A DNA stretch of 64,000 nt, from the NCBI RefSeq assembly GCF_029028005.1, contig NZ_JAOTPO010000009.1, forward strand, positions 124,001 to 188,000, given 5' to 3'. A program made the position numbers and the translations under genes. The notes beneath the pieces were generated by a model, which did no database searches, was not told the DNA's origin, and worked only from the letters and a program-made list of their open reading frames with translations. The DNA is from Alkalihalobacterium chitinilyticum (GTDB lineage Bacteria; Bacillota; Bacilli; Bacillales; Bacillaceae_F). Below, in pieces: positions 45,335-53,099 of the stretch (its first letter is position 1; the number at the start of each line of letters is the position of its first letter).

Positions 45335-46489
45335 ATGTCCAAACCTTACTTAACAGAAGAACATGAAATATTTAGAAAGTCATTAAGAAAATATTTAGAA
45401 AAGCAAGTAATCCCCAATTTCGAGGACTGGGAAGAAGCGAGACAAGTACCAAGAACCTATTGGAAACAGCTAGGAGAACAAGGTTTCCTATGTCCATGGC
45501 TCGATGAAGAATATGGTGGCATGAATGCTGATTTTGGTTATTCTGTTGTTTTTACTGAAGAGCTAGAAAAAGTCGGTGCAGGTATCGGTGGTCCTGGCCT
45601 CCATAATGATATTGTTATGCCATACATTGATTCTTATGGATCAAAGGAGCAAAAGCAAAGATGGTTACCACGGAGTGTAACTGGGGAAATGATCTCTTCC
45701 ATTGCCATGACAGAACCAGGAACTGGTTCCGATTTAGCGGCTATTAAAACAACTGCTGTGAGAGATGGAGATCATTATGTGATAAATGGTGAAAAAACGT
45801 TTATAACGAACGGATATTCAACAAATTTCATCGTTGTTGTTTGTAAAACAGACACCAATGTCAATCCTCCTCATAAAGGTATTAGTCTTATTATTGTAGA
45901 TACAATTGATGGTGAAGTTCCTGGATTTAAAAAAGGGAAAAAACTTAGAAAGGTTGGCCAACATACATCCGATACAGCAGAATTAATCTTTGAAGATGTA
46001 AGGGTTCCTGTGGAGAACTTACTTGGCGAAGAAGGAAAAGGCTTCTATTACTTGATGGATAAACTTCAACAAGAGAGGTTAATGGTAGCTATTGGAGCAA
46101 TAACTTCAGCCGAAAGAATGTTAGAAATCACGATCGATTATGTCAAACAACGTAAAGCTTTTGGTAAACCTATTAGTAAATTCCAAAATACTCAATTTAA
46201 AATTGCTGAAATGGCAACAGAAATTGAAATAGGACGGACGTTTGTTGATAATTTAATCGTTAAGCATATGGCAGGGGAAGACGTTGTAACAGAAGTTTCG
46301 ATGGCAAAATGGTGGGTTACAGATCTGGCGAAAAAGATGGCTGGAGAATGTATGCAACTTCATGGTGGTTACGGTTATATGGAAGAGTACGAGATTGCTA
46401 GAAGGTACCGTGACATTCCAGTTTCAACAATTTATGCAGGTACAAATGAGATTATGAAACAGATTATTGCGAAAAATATGGGGCTATGA
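45335..46489 (+). CDS. Acyl-CoA dehydrogenase, long-chain/isovaleryl-type base position
   Basis: A 384-residue flavoprotein that dehydrogenates an acyl-CoA to the 2-enoyl-CoA, passing electrons to ETF. Signatures are AMTEPGTGSDLAAIKTTA, GEKTFITNGYS, QRKAFGKPISKFQ and LHGGYGYMEEY. The late position that holds the catalytic Glu in medium-chain enzymes reads IYAGTNEI, so it is Ala; the base is probably Glu247 in QQERLMVA, as in long-chain and isovaleryl dehydrogenases. In a levulinate-like pathway this would be the LvaC counterpart, acting on the phosphorylated intermediate. GGAGAGG precedes the ATG. Confidence 0.92.
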   Translation: MSKPYLTEEHEIFRKSLRKYLEKQVIPNFEDWEEARQVPRTYWKQLGEQGFLCPWLDEEYGGMNADFGYSVVFTEELEKVGAGIGGPGLHNDIVMPYIDSYGSKEQKQRWLPRSVTGEMISSIAMTEPGTGSDLAAIKTTAVRDGDHYVINGEKTFITNGYSTNFIVVVCKTDTNVNPPHKGISLIIVDTIDGEVPGFKKGKKLRKVGQHTSDTAELIFEDVRVPVENLLGEEGKGFYYLMDKLQQERLMVAIGAITSAERMLEITIDYVKQRKAFGKPISKFQNTQFKIAEMATEIEIGRTFVDNLIVKHMAGEDVVTEVSMAKWWVTDLAKKMAGECMQLHGGYGYMEEYEIARRYRDIPVSTIYAGTNEIMKQIIAKNMGL

Positions 46490-46616
46490 TAGGCACAGCA
46501 TTATGAAAACACTCTAATTATTTGCTGCTTTGACACTAGAATTTGAGAGTAGAACATTGCTTAGGATTGGAGAGAACCTTACCTTCACATAATAGTTTTT
46601 AATAGGGGGAAACAGA

Positions 46617-48131
46617 ATGAATGTTGTGAATATGCTCGTTGATACAGCAGATCGTTTACCTGAAAAAACCGCCATTGTATACAAAAGCGAAAAGTGGAGT
46701 TATAGACAATTGAAGGAATTAGTGTTTAAGGCAGCGAATGGTTTAAGGACGAGTGGTATAAAAGAAAATATGCATGTAGGATTGATGATGACAAACCGTC
46801 TAGAGTATGTGGTTTCTTATTTTGCAGCTTTAGCCGTTGGGGCCGCGGTAGTCCCTATCAATCCGCAGTTTAAGGAAAAAGAGTTAACGTATGTGTTAAA
46901 TGATTCGGATGCATCAGCCCTTATTTACGAACACTATTTTGCAGAAACGGTATTAAATGCGAAAGATGGTTTTAAATCTGTTAATAATCTCATTTCTTTT
47001 TATGGTAAAGGTAACGATAAGTGCGAGTGGTCTAAATTATTGGACTGTGAACCGATCAACCAACCGAGCGAAAGACATGAGAATGATACAGCACAAATTA
47101 TTTATACCTCTGGTACAACTGGTCATCCAAAAGGTGCTATGATTACACATGATAACGTATTATGGATGACGAATACAGTTACGGAAGTCCAAGAAACGAG
47201 TGAGACAGATAAAATAGTCGTCGTCTTACCACTATTCCATGCTTATGCAAAAGTTGCTTGTTTATTATGTGGAATTTATAAAGGGGCAACTGCGTATTTA
47301 GAAGACCGTTTTATTCCTGATTTAATGCTAGAAATGATTGATCGTGAGAAAATAACGGTTTTCCCTGGTGTACCTACAATGTTTACAATGTTTGTCCACT
47401 CTCCAAAGCTGAAAGACTATGACTATTCTTCACTAAGAATTTTTGGATCTGGTGGTGCTAGTATCCCAGTTGAAATCATTGATCGTATTAAGAAGGAAAT
47501 TGGCGTAGCAATGCTTGAAGGCTATGGTCAGACTGAATCTACGGTAATGATTACTTGTCAACCGCTTCACGGTGAAAAGCTTGTCGGGTCAGTTGGAATT
47601 CCAGTTCCTGGTTTGGATCTTCGTATTGTGACGGCAGATGACAAGGATGTTCCACAAGGTGAAGTAGGAGAAATTATTTTCCGTGGACGTAACGCTATGA
47701 AAGGATATTATAATAGACCAGAAGCAACGAAAGAGACCATTCGCGACGGTTGGGTTTATACTGGCGATTTAGGTTATCAGGACGAGGATGGAAACTTATT
47801 TATTGTAGACCGGAAGAAAGATATGATTATACGTGGAGGTTACAACGTATACCCACGTGAAATAGAAGAAGTGCTATATGCTCATCCAGATATTATTGAA
47901 TGTGCAGTAATCGGTGAGGCTAATGAAGTATTTGGAGAAGAAATTGTAGCGTATGTCGTTACCAAAAATGAATTGTTAGAAGAGGAACTCTCTTCATATT
48001 GCAAAAAGAATATGGCTAATTATAAAGTTCCTAGAATCTTTAGGTTTATTGAAGAACTGCCCAAGACAGCTACAGGAAAGATTCTGAAAACGCCTTTGAG
48101 AAAAAATCAAGAATCACGAAATACTAAGTGA
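46617..48131 (+). CDS. AMP-forming acyl-CoA synthetase
   Basis: 504 residues of the ANL superfamily. YTSGTTGHPKG (163-173) is the phosphate loop, EGYGQTESTV the A5 motif, YTGDLGYQDEDGNLFIVDRKKDMIIRGGYNVYPREIEE the hinge, and Lys488 in ATGK the adenylating lysine. It follows the acyl-CoA dehydrogenase by 127 bases with a GGGGGA site. Likely the entry enzyme (LvaE role) of the sigma-54 catabolic set; it differs clearly from the TRAP-linked ligase at 31503. Confidence 0.92.
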   Translation: MNVVNMLVDTADRLPEKTAIVYKSEKWSYRQLKELVFKAANGLRTSGIKENMHVGLMMTNRLEYVVSYFAALAVGAAVVPINPQFKEKELTYVLNDSDASALIYEHYFAETVLNAKDGFKSVNNLISFYGKGNDKCEWSKLLDCEPINQPSERHENDTAQIIYTSGTTGHPKGAMITHDNVLWMTNTVTEVQETSETDKIVVVLPLFHAYAKVACLLCGIYKGATAYLEDRFIPDLMLEMIDREKITVFPGVPTMFTMFVHSPKLKDYDYSSLRIFGSGGASIPVEIIDRIKKEIGVAMLEGYGQTESTVMITCQPLHGEKLVGSVGIPVPGLDLRIVTADDKDVPQGEVGEIIFRGRNAMKGYYNRPEATKETIRDGWVYTGDLGYQDEDGNLFIVDRKKDMIIRGGYNVYPREIEEVLYAHPDIIECAVIGEANEVFGEEIVAYVVTKNELLEEELSSYCKKNMANYKVPRIFRFIEELPKTATGKILKTPLRKNQESRNTK

Positions 48132-48205
48132 TCATAGTAAAGAATTGTTGCCGTTTTATTTTGTAGTCTTAAAGAATAGTCTATTAAAGACCAATATACG
48201 TATTA

Positions 48206-48300
48206 CTTAGTGATGGGGAGCAAAAGATTAAACCCATTTGCAATTATTTATCTGATTAAAACTTTTTTTATATTTTATTATTATTTAGCTCATCACTAAG
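48206..48300. repeat. Distant inverted repeat upstream of the efflux gene
   Basis: CTTAGTGATG (48206-48215) and CATCACTAAG (48291-48300) are exact complements 75 bases apart, each flanked by an AGC or GCT. They may be paired operators bound by a looping regulator, or one long RNA stem. No gene lies in 48132-48449. Confidence 0.4.
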
Positions 48301-48362
48301 CAATATGTTAATCATATTATAGATATGTTGATCAAAACTATATAGGGAGTGTTTTAAAGTAA

Positions 48363-48423
48363 TTGATAGTAAACTATATATTTGCTATCAATTTGCTATA
48401 GGGTGATAGCTGATGTCTATCAG
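48363..48423 (+). promoter_or_regulatory. Alternative hairpins in the leader of the TetL-like efflux gene
   Basis: TTGATAG (48363-48369) can pair with CTATCAA (48385-48391). TGATAG (48404-48409) can pair with that same CTATCA or with a downstream CTATCA (48417-48422), and GCTAT (48395) with ATAGC (48406). The pairings exclude one another, as in attenuators or translational switches. The ribosome site AAAGGAGTTG comes shortly after, at about 48430. Confidence 0.45.
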
Positions 48424-48449
48424 TCTATTAAAGGAGTTGTAGGATAGAA

Positions 48450-49880
48450 ATGAACAACAATATTTCTAAAAAACAATATATTATTTCTGAATCAGAAAAG
48501 AAAAAGCTGATTAGTTTGTTATGTATTTTGTTATTGTTTTCAATTATGAATTCGACGATGTTTATGGTTTCTGTACCTGATATCGCTTTTTATTTTGATC
48601 TCTTACCTTCACAAGTAAGTTGGGTGGTTACAGGGTATATTATTTTATACTCAATTGGTGCTTTGTTATATGGGAAGTTAGGTGATATTTTTCCGATTAA
48701 AAATCTATTAACATTTGGCATTGCTTTATTTGTTTTAGGATCAATATTTGGCTTCTTTTCACCCAATTATTTGATGGTTGTCATATCAAGAATGATCCAA
48801 GCTTGTGGTGCTGCTGCAATTATTGCAATTGTTTTTGTCATTCCATCTCGGTATTTTCCTCATGAGAAAGGTCAGATGCTTGGTATCTTATCTTCTGCAA
48901 TGGCATTTGGTGCTGGTTTGGGCCCAGTACTCGGCGGATTTATTGCAGGTTTTTTAGATTGGCATTATATATTTCTTTTTTCTTTTGTTGTTGTTTTGAC
49001 TTTGCCTTTTATCCGTGTTCTATTGCCGAAAGAAGAGAAGAAAAGTGGTAAACCTGATGTCATTGGAGCAATATTAATGGCTGCAGGTGTCGCTTTATTT
49101 ATTTTATTTATTACAACGTTTAATTGGATTTACTTTTTATTAAGTACTTTAATTATTGGCTCGTTCTTCTGGTGGATTTTTCATTATAAACATCCGTTAA
49201 TTTTACCTGAGATGTTTAAGAATAAAGTCTTTCGGCTTACAGTCCTAACTAGCTTTTTCGGGACTTTAATTATGTTTAGTAATTTATTTATTTTGCCTTT
49301 ACTATTAAGAGAAGTGCATAGTTTGAGTACGATACAAATTGGATTAGTCTTGTTTCCCGGCGCAATCCTTGGTGCGTTTGTTGGACGTGTAGCCGGAGGG
49401 TTTACTGATCGCTTTGGGAGTCATTCGGTTGGTTATTTTGCAATTACTTTAATATTAATTGGTTCGTTCCTTCTTTCGAGCTTTGTCGGTTTTGCCCCTT
49501 GGATTATTAGTTTAATATTTAGTATCAATTTTATTGCGTTCCCAATTTTTCAAACGTCGATGGCTAATTTAATTTCATCAGTTCTACCAGATGACCAAAT
49601 GGGTGTTGGAATGGGGATATACAATCTAGGGAACTTACTGTCTGGAGCAGTAGGTGGTGCGATCATTGGTAGAATTTTAGATTATTCATTTATCGGTATT
49701 TCATTAAATCCGTTTATTGAAAGTATTGGTATCGTCGTAGTGTACAGTAATATTTTTGTCGGGATGGCTCTGCTTACGATCTTTATTGGTCTCTATTTTT
49801 ATCTCTCTAATCGTAAACACCAAATGTTGTTACTTAGAGATGATGTGCAGTTTGAACCCATTTCATATAAAAACGATTAG
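48450..49880 (+). CDS. MFS drug:proton antiporter, DHA2/TetL-like
   Basis: 476 residues with about 14 hydrophobic segments. The start of the first external loop (FDLLPSQVSWVVTGYIILYSIGALLYGKLGD) resembles TetK/TetL, and GAGLGPVLGGFIAG is the antiporter motif C. It should expel a drug or, given its setting, a toxic organic acid or intermediate. Leader hairpins suggest inducible expression. It sits between the acyl-CoA synthetase and dbpA with no operon partner. Confidence 0.88.
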   Translation: MNNNISKKQYIISESEKKKLISLLCILLLFSIMNSTMFMVSVPDIAFYFDLLPSQVSWVVTGYIILYSIGALLYGKLGDIFPIKNLLTFGIALFVLGSIFGFFSPNYLMVVISRMIQACGAAAIIAIVFVIPSRYFPHEKGQMLGILSSAMAFGAGLGPVLGGFIAGFLDWHYIFLFSFVVVLTLPFIRVLLPKEEKKSGKPDVIGAILMAAGVALFILFITTFNWIYFLLSTLIIGSFFWWIFHYKHPLILPEMFKNKVFRLTVLTSFFGTLIMFSNLFILPLLLREVHSLSTIQIGLVLFPGAILGAFVGRVAGGFTDRFGSHSVGYFAITLILIGSFLLSSFVGFAPWIISLIFSINFIAFPIFQTSMANLISSVLPDDQMGVGMGIYNLGNLLSGAVGGAIIGRILDYSFIGISLNPFIESIGIVVVYSNIFVGMALLTIFIGLYFYLSNRKHQMLLLRDDVQFEPISYKND

Positions 49881-50070
49881 TCGCCTAAGTATTATTATAG
49901 TAATGTAGATCGCAATGTATAACAGAAAATAAAGAAAATTCTAAAAAATAAAGGATTTCTCACCTAAACATAGAATTAATAAGCTATAGAAAGGTATTAA
50001 GCGTTTTCATGTTTATCCTGTAAAAGATAATTCCAGGTACGTAAAAATAATTTTATCTAGGGAGGAAATT

Positions 50071-50244
50071 ATGAGCATGGTTCGAAAAAGCGGAATTTAT
50101 GAGAACATTAGTAAAAGAAGATGGGAATATTGGTTAGTGAAGAACAGTGATATAAAAATTATGGTTTCTTGGTTACAATGGGGGTCTTCAGAAGAAGAAT
50201 ACAAAAAATGGGAAGAGAACTGTCTTATTTCGAAAGTTGGATAA
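50071..50244 (+). CDS. Small Trp-rich protein, 57 residues
   Basis: ATG 50071 follows a strong AGGGAGGA at ideal spacing and runs to TAA 50244, with a clear terminator 24 bases later, so this is a convincing gene. The product (MSMVRKSGIYENISKRRW...) has five Trp, is basic at the start and acidic at the end, with no membrane segment. Family unknown. Confidence 0.65.
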   Translation: MSMVRKSGIYENISKRRWEYWLVKNSDIKIMVSWLQWGSSEEEYKKWEENCLISKVG

Positions 50245-50267
50245 TTTAAAAGATATTTTGTTAGGTG

Positions 50268-50318
50268 AAAGGCTTACTTAAAAAATCGCAATTGGCGATC
50301 ATTTAAGTAAGCCTTTTT
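50268..50318 (+). terminator. Terminator after the small Trp-rich gene
   Basis: AAAGGCTTACTTAA pairs perfectly with TTAAGTAAGCCTTT; an inner ATCGC/GCGAT stem tops it and a T-run follows. Confidence 0.9.
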
Positions 50319-50327
50319 ATGTCATAA

Positions 50328-50356
50328 TTGACAAATTCTTTGAGTTAGATTAAATA
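50328..50356 (+). promoter_or_regulatory. Candidate promoter of dbpA
   Basis: TTGACA (50328-50333) and TAAATA (50351-50356) with a 17-base spacer. The -35 is perfect, the -10 only 4 of 6. It would give a leader of about 185 bases, which is not unusual for RNA helicase genes. The remainder of 50245-50548 shows nothing else. Confidence 0.45.
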
Positions 50357-50548
50357 ATCTATTAGTAGATTACTAATGATCCTGGGACATTCTCTACTAT
50401 CCTACACTTAACCTCAAATTATTCGTTTCTCGCCATTACCCATATACCTTGCACTGCCGATGGCGAAAGCGTATGATTTATCAAAGAAAGATTATTACTT
50501 TATTTTGATAGGGAATACTTAAACAAAAAACATAAATGAGGTTTTTAA

Positions 50549-51994
50549 ATGAGTCATAATAATTTTCAAAATTATAAATTGAGTACGGATATTACTCGAG
50601 CGTTGAGTAGTTTGGAATATAACCTTCCGACTGAAGTGCAACGAAAGGTCATACCTATTGCATTAAAAAAATGCGATCTGGTTGTTAAATCACAAACAGG
50701 GAGTGGGAAAACAGCAGCCTTTAGTATCCCAATTTGTGAGCTCATTGATTGGGAGGAAAACAAGCCTCAAGCTCTAGTTCTTACACCGACGAGAGAACTT
50801 GCAGTACAGGTTACAGAAGATATGACGAATATAGGGCGTTATAAACGAATTAAAGCAAATGCAATTTATGGAAAGCAATCTTTTGCTAGACAAAAGTTAG
50901 AATTGAAGCAAAAAAACCATGTCGTTGTCGGAACACCAGGACGAGTATTAGATCATATTCAAAAAGGTACACTTTCGTTGGAACGTTTAAATTTTTTAGT
51001 AGTAGATGAAGCAGATGAGATGTTAAATATGGGCTTTATCGACCAAGTAGAAGCGATTATTACTGAACTTCCTACTGCGCGTGTTACAATGCTTTTTTCT
51101 GCAACGTTACCGCCAGATATTGAAAGTCTCTGCCGAAAATACATGAAAGATCCTGTTCACATAGAAATACAAGCAACAGGTCTTACAACTGAAAAGATTG
51201 ATCACTTTCTTTTCGAAGTTACAGAAGAAGACAAATTAGCTGTCCTGAGAGATTTAACGATCGTAGAAAATCCAGATAGTTGTATTATTTTTGGTAGTAC
51301 TCAAAATCAAGTCGATGATTTGTATAAGGATCTCAGACGTTACGGTTACAGTTGTGAAAGAATTCATGGTGGAATGACCCAAGAAGACCGATTCTCTGTG
51401 ATGAATGATTTTAAAAAAGGGAGGTTTAGGTACTTAATCGCTACAAATGTTGCTGCACGAGGTATTGATATTGATAATATTACGCATGTAATTAACTATG
51501 ACCTACCGTTAGAGAAAGAAAGCTATGTACATCGAACAGGGAGAACAGGTCGTGCAGGAAAAACAGGTAAAGCATTTACCCTTTTAACTCCTGGTGAGCA
51601 AAAAGACTTAGAAGTTATTGAAGCATACATTGGTTTTGAAATAACAAAGCTATCTGTCCCTTCAAAGGAAGAGGTAGCAAGAAAAAGAGTTGCATTTGAG
51701 AGAAAGAACAAGGATCAACCAACATTCAAAAAAGATAAAAGTGCTAATTTGAACAAAGGAATTATGAAACTTTATTTTAATGGTGGCAAGAAAAAGAAAA
51801 TAAGAGCAGTCGATTTGGTAGGAACGATTTCTAAAATACCCGGTGTTACTGCAGATGATATCGGGGTCATTACGATCCAAGAAACATCGTCATTTGTTGA
51901 TATTTTAAATGGAAAAGGTCCCATCGTATTAAGAGCAATGAAAAATACAACGATTAAAGGCAAACAGTTAAAAGTTCATCCAGCCAAGGAGTAA
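50549..51994 (+). CDS. dbpA: DEAD-box RNA helicase DbpA (YxiN type)
   Basis: A 481-residue ATP-dependent RNA helicase that in the DbpA/YxiN family acts on 23S rRNA during large-subunit assembly. Motif I is SQTGSGKT (GSGKT at 51-55), then PTRELA, TPGR, DEADEM, SAT, and [10 protein letters not shown]. The C-terminal DbpA RNA-binding domain starts near [21 protein letters not shown], and is nearly identical to that of YxiN. The ATG follows AAATGAGGTTTTTAA. Confidence 0.95.
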   Translation: MSHNNFQNYKLSTDITRALSSLEYNLPTEVQRKVIPIALKKCDLVVKSQTGSGKTAAFSIPICELIDWEENKPQALVLTPTRELAVQVTEDMTNIGRYKRIKANAIYGKQSFARQKLELKQKNHVVVGTPGRVLDHIQKGTLSLERLNFLVVDEADEMLNMGFIDQVEAIITELPTARVTMLFSATLPPDIESLCRKYMKDPVHIEIQATGLTTEKIDHFLFEVTEEDKLAVLRDLTIVENPDSCIIFGSTQNQVDDLYKDLRRYGYSCERIHGGMTQEDRFSVMNDFKKGRFRYLIATNVAARGIDIDNITHVINYDLPLEKESYVHRTGRTGRAGKTGKAFTLLTPGEQKDLEVIEAYIGFEITKLSVPSKEEVARKRVAFERKNKDQPTFKKDKSANLNKGIMKLYFNGGKKKKIRAVDLVGTISKIPGVTADDIGVITIQETSSFVDILNGKGPIVLRAMKNTTIKGKQLKVHPAKE

Positions 51995-52088
51995 TGACAA
52001 ATTAATACTGAGTAATAAGGCAGGAAATTGTTCTTTATTTAACGAAGGTATTAATATGGAACCATAAGAGCAATTAGAGGAGGTAGAG

Positions 52089-52480
52089 ATGGAGAAAAAA
52101 TATTTTACAATAGAAGAAGCTAACGAATTACTACCATTATTAGAAGTGGAATTAACAACCTTACAACAAATACAAACAACCTTCCAATTGAAAATCAAAC
52201 AATTAAAAGAATTGAAAGCTAGTCGTGATCATCAACGACCTGAACAAGGGATTTTCACACTAGAAAGCGAGCTGGAGTTTTTACAAATGGAGGCCAATCT
52301 CCACCTACGGAACATTGAGTCAAAAGGAGTTCAGTTAAAGGGAATTGATTTAGGGTTACTTGATTTCCTGCAATACTTAATGGGGAAGAAGTCCTTCTTT
52401 GTTGGAAACAAGGTGAGTCAAGAATTACCCACTATCATGGTCAGCATGAAGGATTTTCTGGGAGAAAGCCAATCAACTAA
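52089..52480 (+). pseudogene. DUF2203 family protein gene, frameshifted
   Basis: From ATG 52089 (site GGAGGTAGAG) the frame encodes the DUF2203 N-terminus FTIEEANELLPLL through GVQLKGIDLGLLDF at about residue 93. In that frame it then runs on to 52568 with a sequence unlike the family. Moving to the -1 frame at 52367 gives PAILNGEEVLLCWKQGESRI, then YHGQHEGFSGRKPIN and TAA at 52480, which is the expected family C-terminus. One T is apparently missing from GATTTTCCTGCA. The restored protein would be about 131 residues, and its stop would clear the next gene's ribosome site. Could be mutation or sequencing error. Confidence 0.85.
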
Positions 52481-52506
52481 AGGTTTATTGCATATGGGGA
52501 GGTGGA

Positions 52507-52692
52507 ATGATGGATTTAACAGCCATTTTAGGAATGGGATACGACAGCTTACTAGATGCGAGTGTTGATAAAAGCCCTGACGAGGTCGTTGTTACAAAAG
52601 ATGATCAAACATTTTATATAGTCTCACAAAGTAACCATGAACAAACACTAGCATCTTTGGGATATAAAATAGTAGTCAACACAGGAGAGTAG
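52507..52692 (+). CDS. Small acidic protein of unknown function, 61 residues
   Basis: ATG 52507 (or ATG 52510) follows GGGGAGGTGG. The product has a hydrophobic-tinged start (MDLTAILGMGYDSLLDASVD) and two strand-like stretches (EVVVTKDDQTFYIV, YKIVVNTGE). It overlaps the run-on frame of the broken DUF2203 gene but not the restored one, which supports the frameshift reading. Probably one operon with it. Terminator overlaps its stop. Family unknown. Confidence 0.65.
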   Translation: MMDLTAILGMGYDSLLDASVDKSPDEVVVTKDDQTFYIVSQSNHEQTLASLGYKIVVNTGE

Positions 52693-52711
52693 TCATGACT
52701 CTCCTTTTTAT
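52683..52711 (+). terminator. Terminator overlapping the stop of the small acidic protein gene
   Basis: AGGAGAGT (52683-52690) pairs with ACTCTCCT (52698-52705), then TTTTTATTT. The stop codon lies in the loop side of the stem. Confidence 0.85.
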
Positions 52712-52773
52712 TTAATTTGAATTAGGGCACCTGTACGAAATTGAAGTGATTTTGGACAACGACTGTTAATAAA

Positions 52774-52788
52774 ATGTTTGAAAAACAT
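52774..52788 (+). promoter_or_regulatory. Palindrome upstream of tandem sigma-54 sites
   Basis: ATGTTT-GAA-AAACAT is a perfect 6+3+6 palindrome, 80 bases before the first sigma-54-like box and 155 before the second. That is an acceptable distance for an enhancer site, but the motif is not shared with the other sigma-54 promoters here. No gene is seen in 52712-53099. Confidence 0.35.
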
Positions 52789-52853
52789 ACATGTCAGTTT
52801 TTTCATGTGTTTAAAAGCCCTGTTATAATGTGTTTTTTTTCAACCGAATGTCT

Positions 52854-52869
52854 TGGCATGAAATATGCA
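52854..52869 (+). promoter_or_regulatory. Weaker sigma-54-like promoter upstream of acetoacetyl-CoA synthetase
   Basis: TGGCATGAAATATGCA keeps the -24 GG and -12 GC, but reads ATGCA instead of TTGCA. It is 75 bases upstream of a better match. Confidence 0.4.
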
Positions 52870-52928
52870 AATATAAATTAGACTTTTTTACGGGAAAACT
52901 TTAGAGGTTGTTTCTAAACTTTGTTGTT

Positions 52929-52944
52929 TGGAACGTTTTTTGCA
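52929..52944 (+). promoter_or_regulatory. Sigma-54 promoter of the acetoacetyl-CoA synthetase operon
   Basis: TGGAACGTTTTTTGCA: TGGAAC, five bases, TTGCA. The start codon of the gene is about 155 bases downstream. Confidence 0.75.
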
Positions 52945-53099
52945 AAAACAATGTAGAGTTAAGCAGCCACTTTACCTAGCTAACTGTCCAAAAGTATATA
53001 GCAGAAAATTTTTGAGAAGAGAGCCAACCGTAGACATTTTTGCTGAATTAAATCTTCACTCAACAATAACAGAGCTTACATTAAAAGGAGAGGGTCGTT

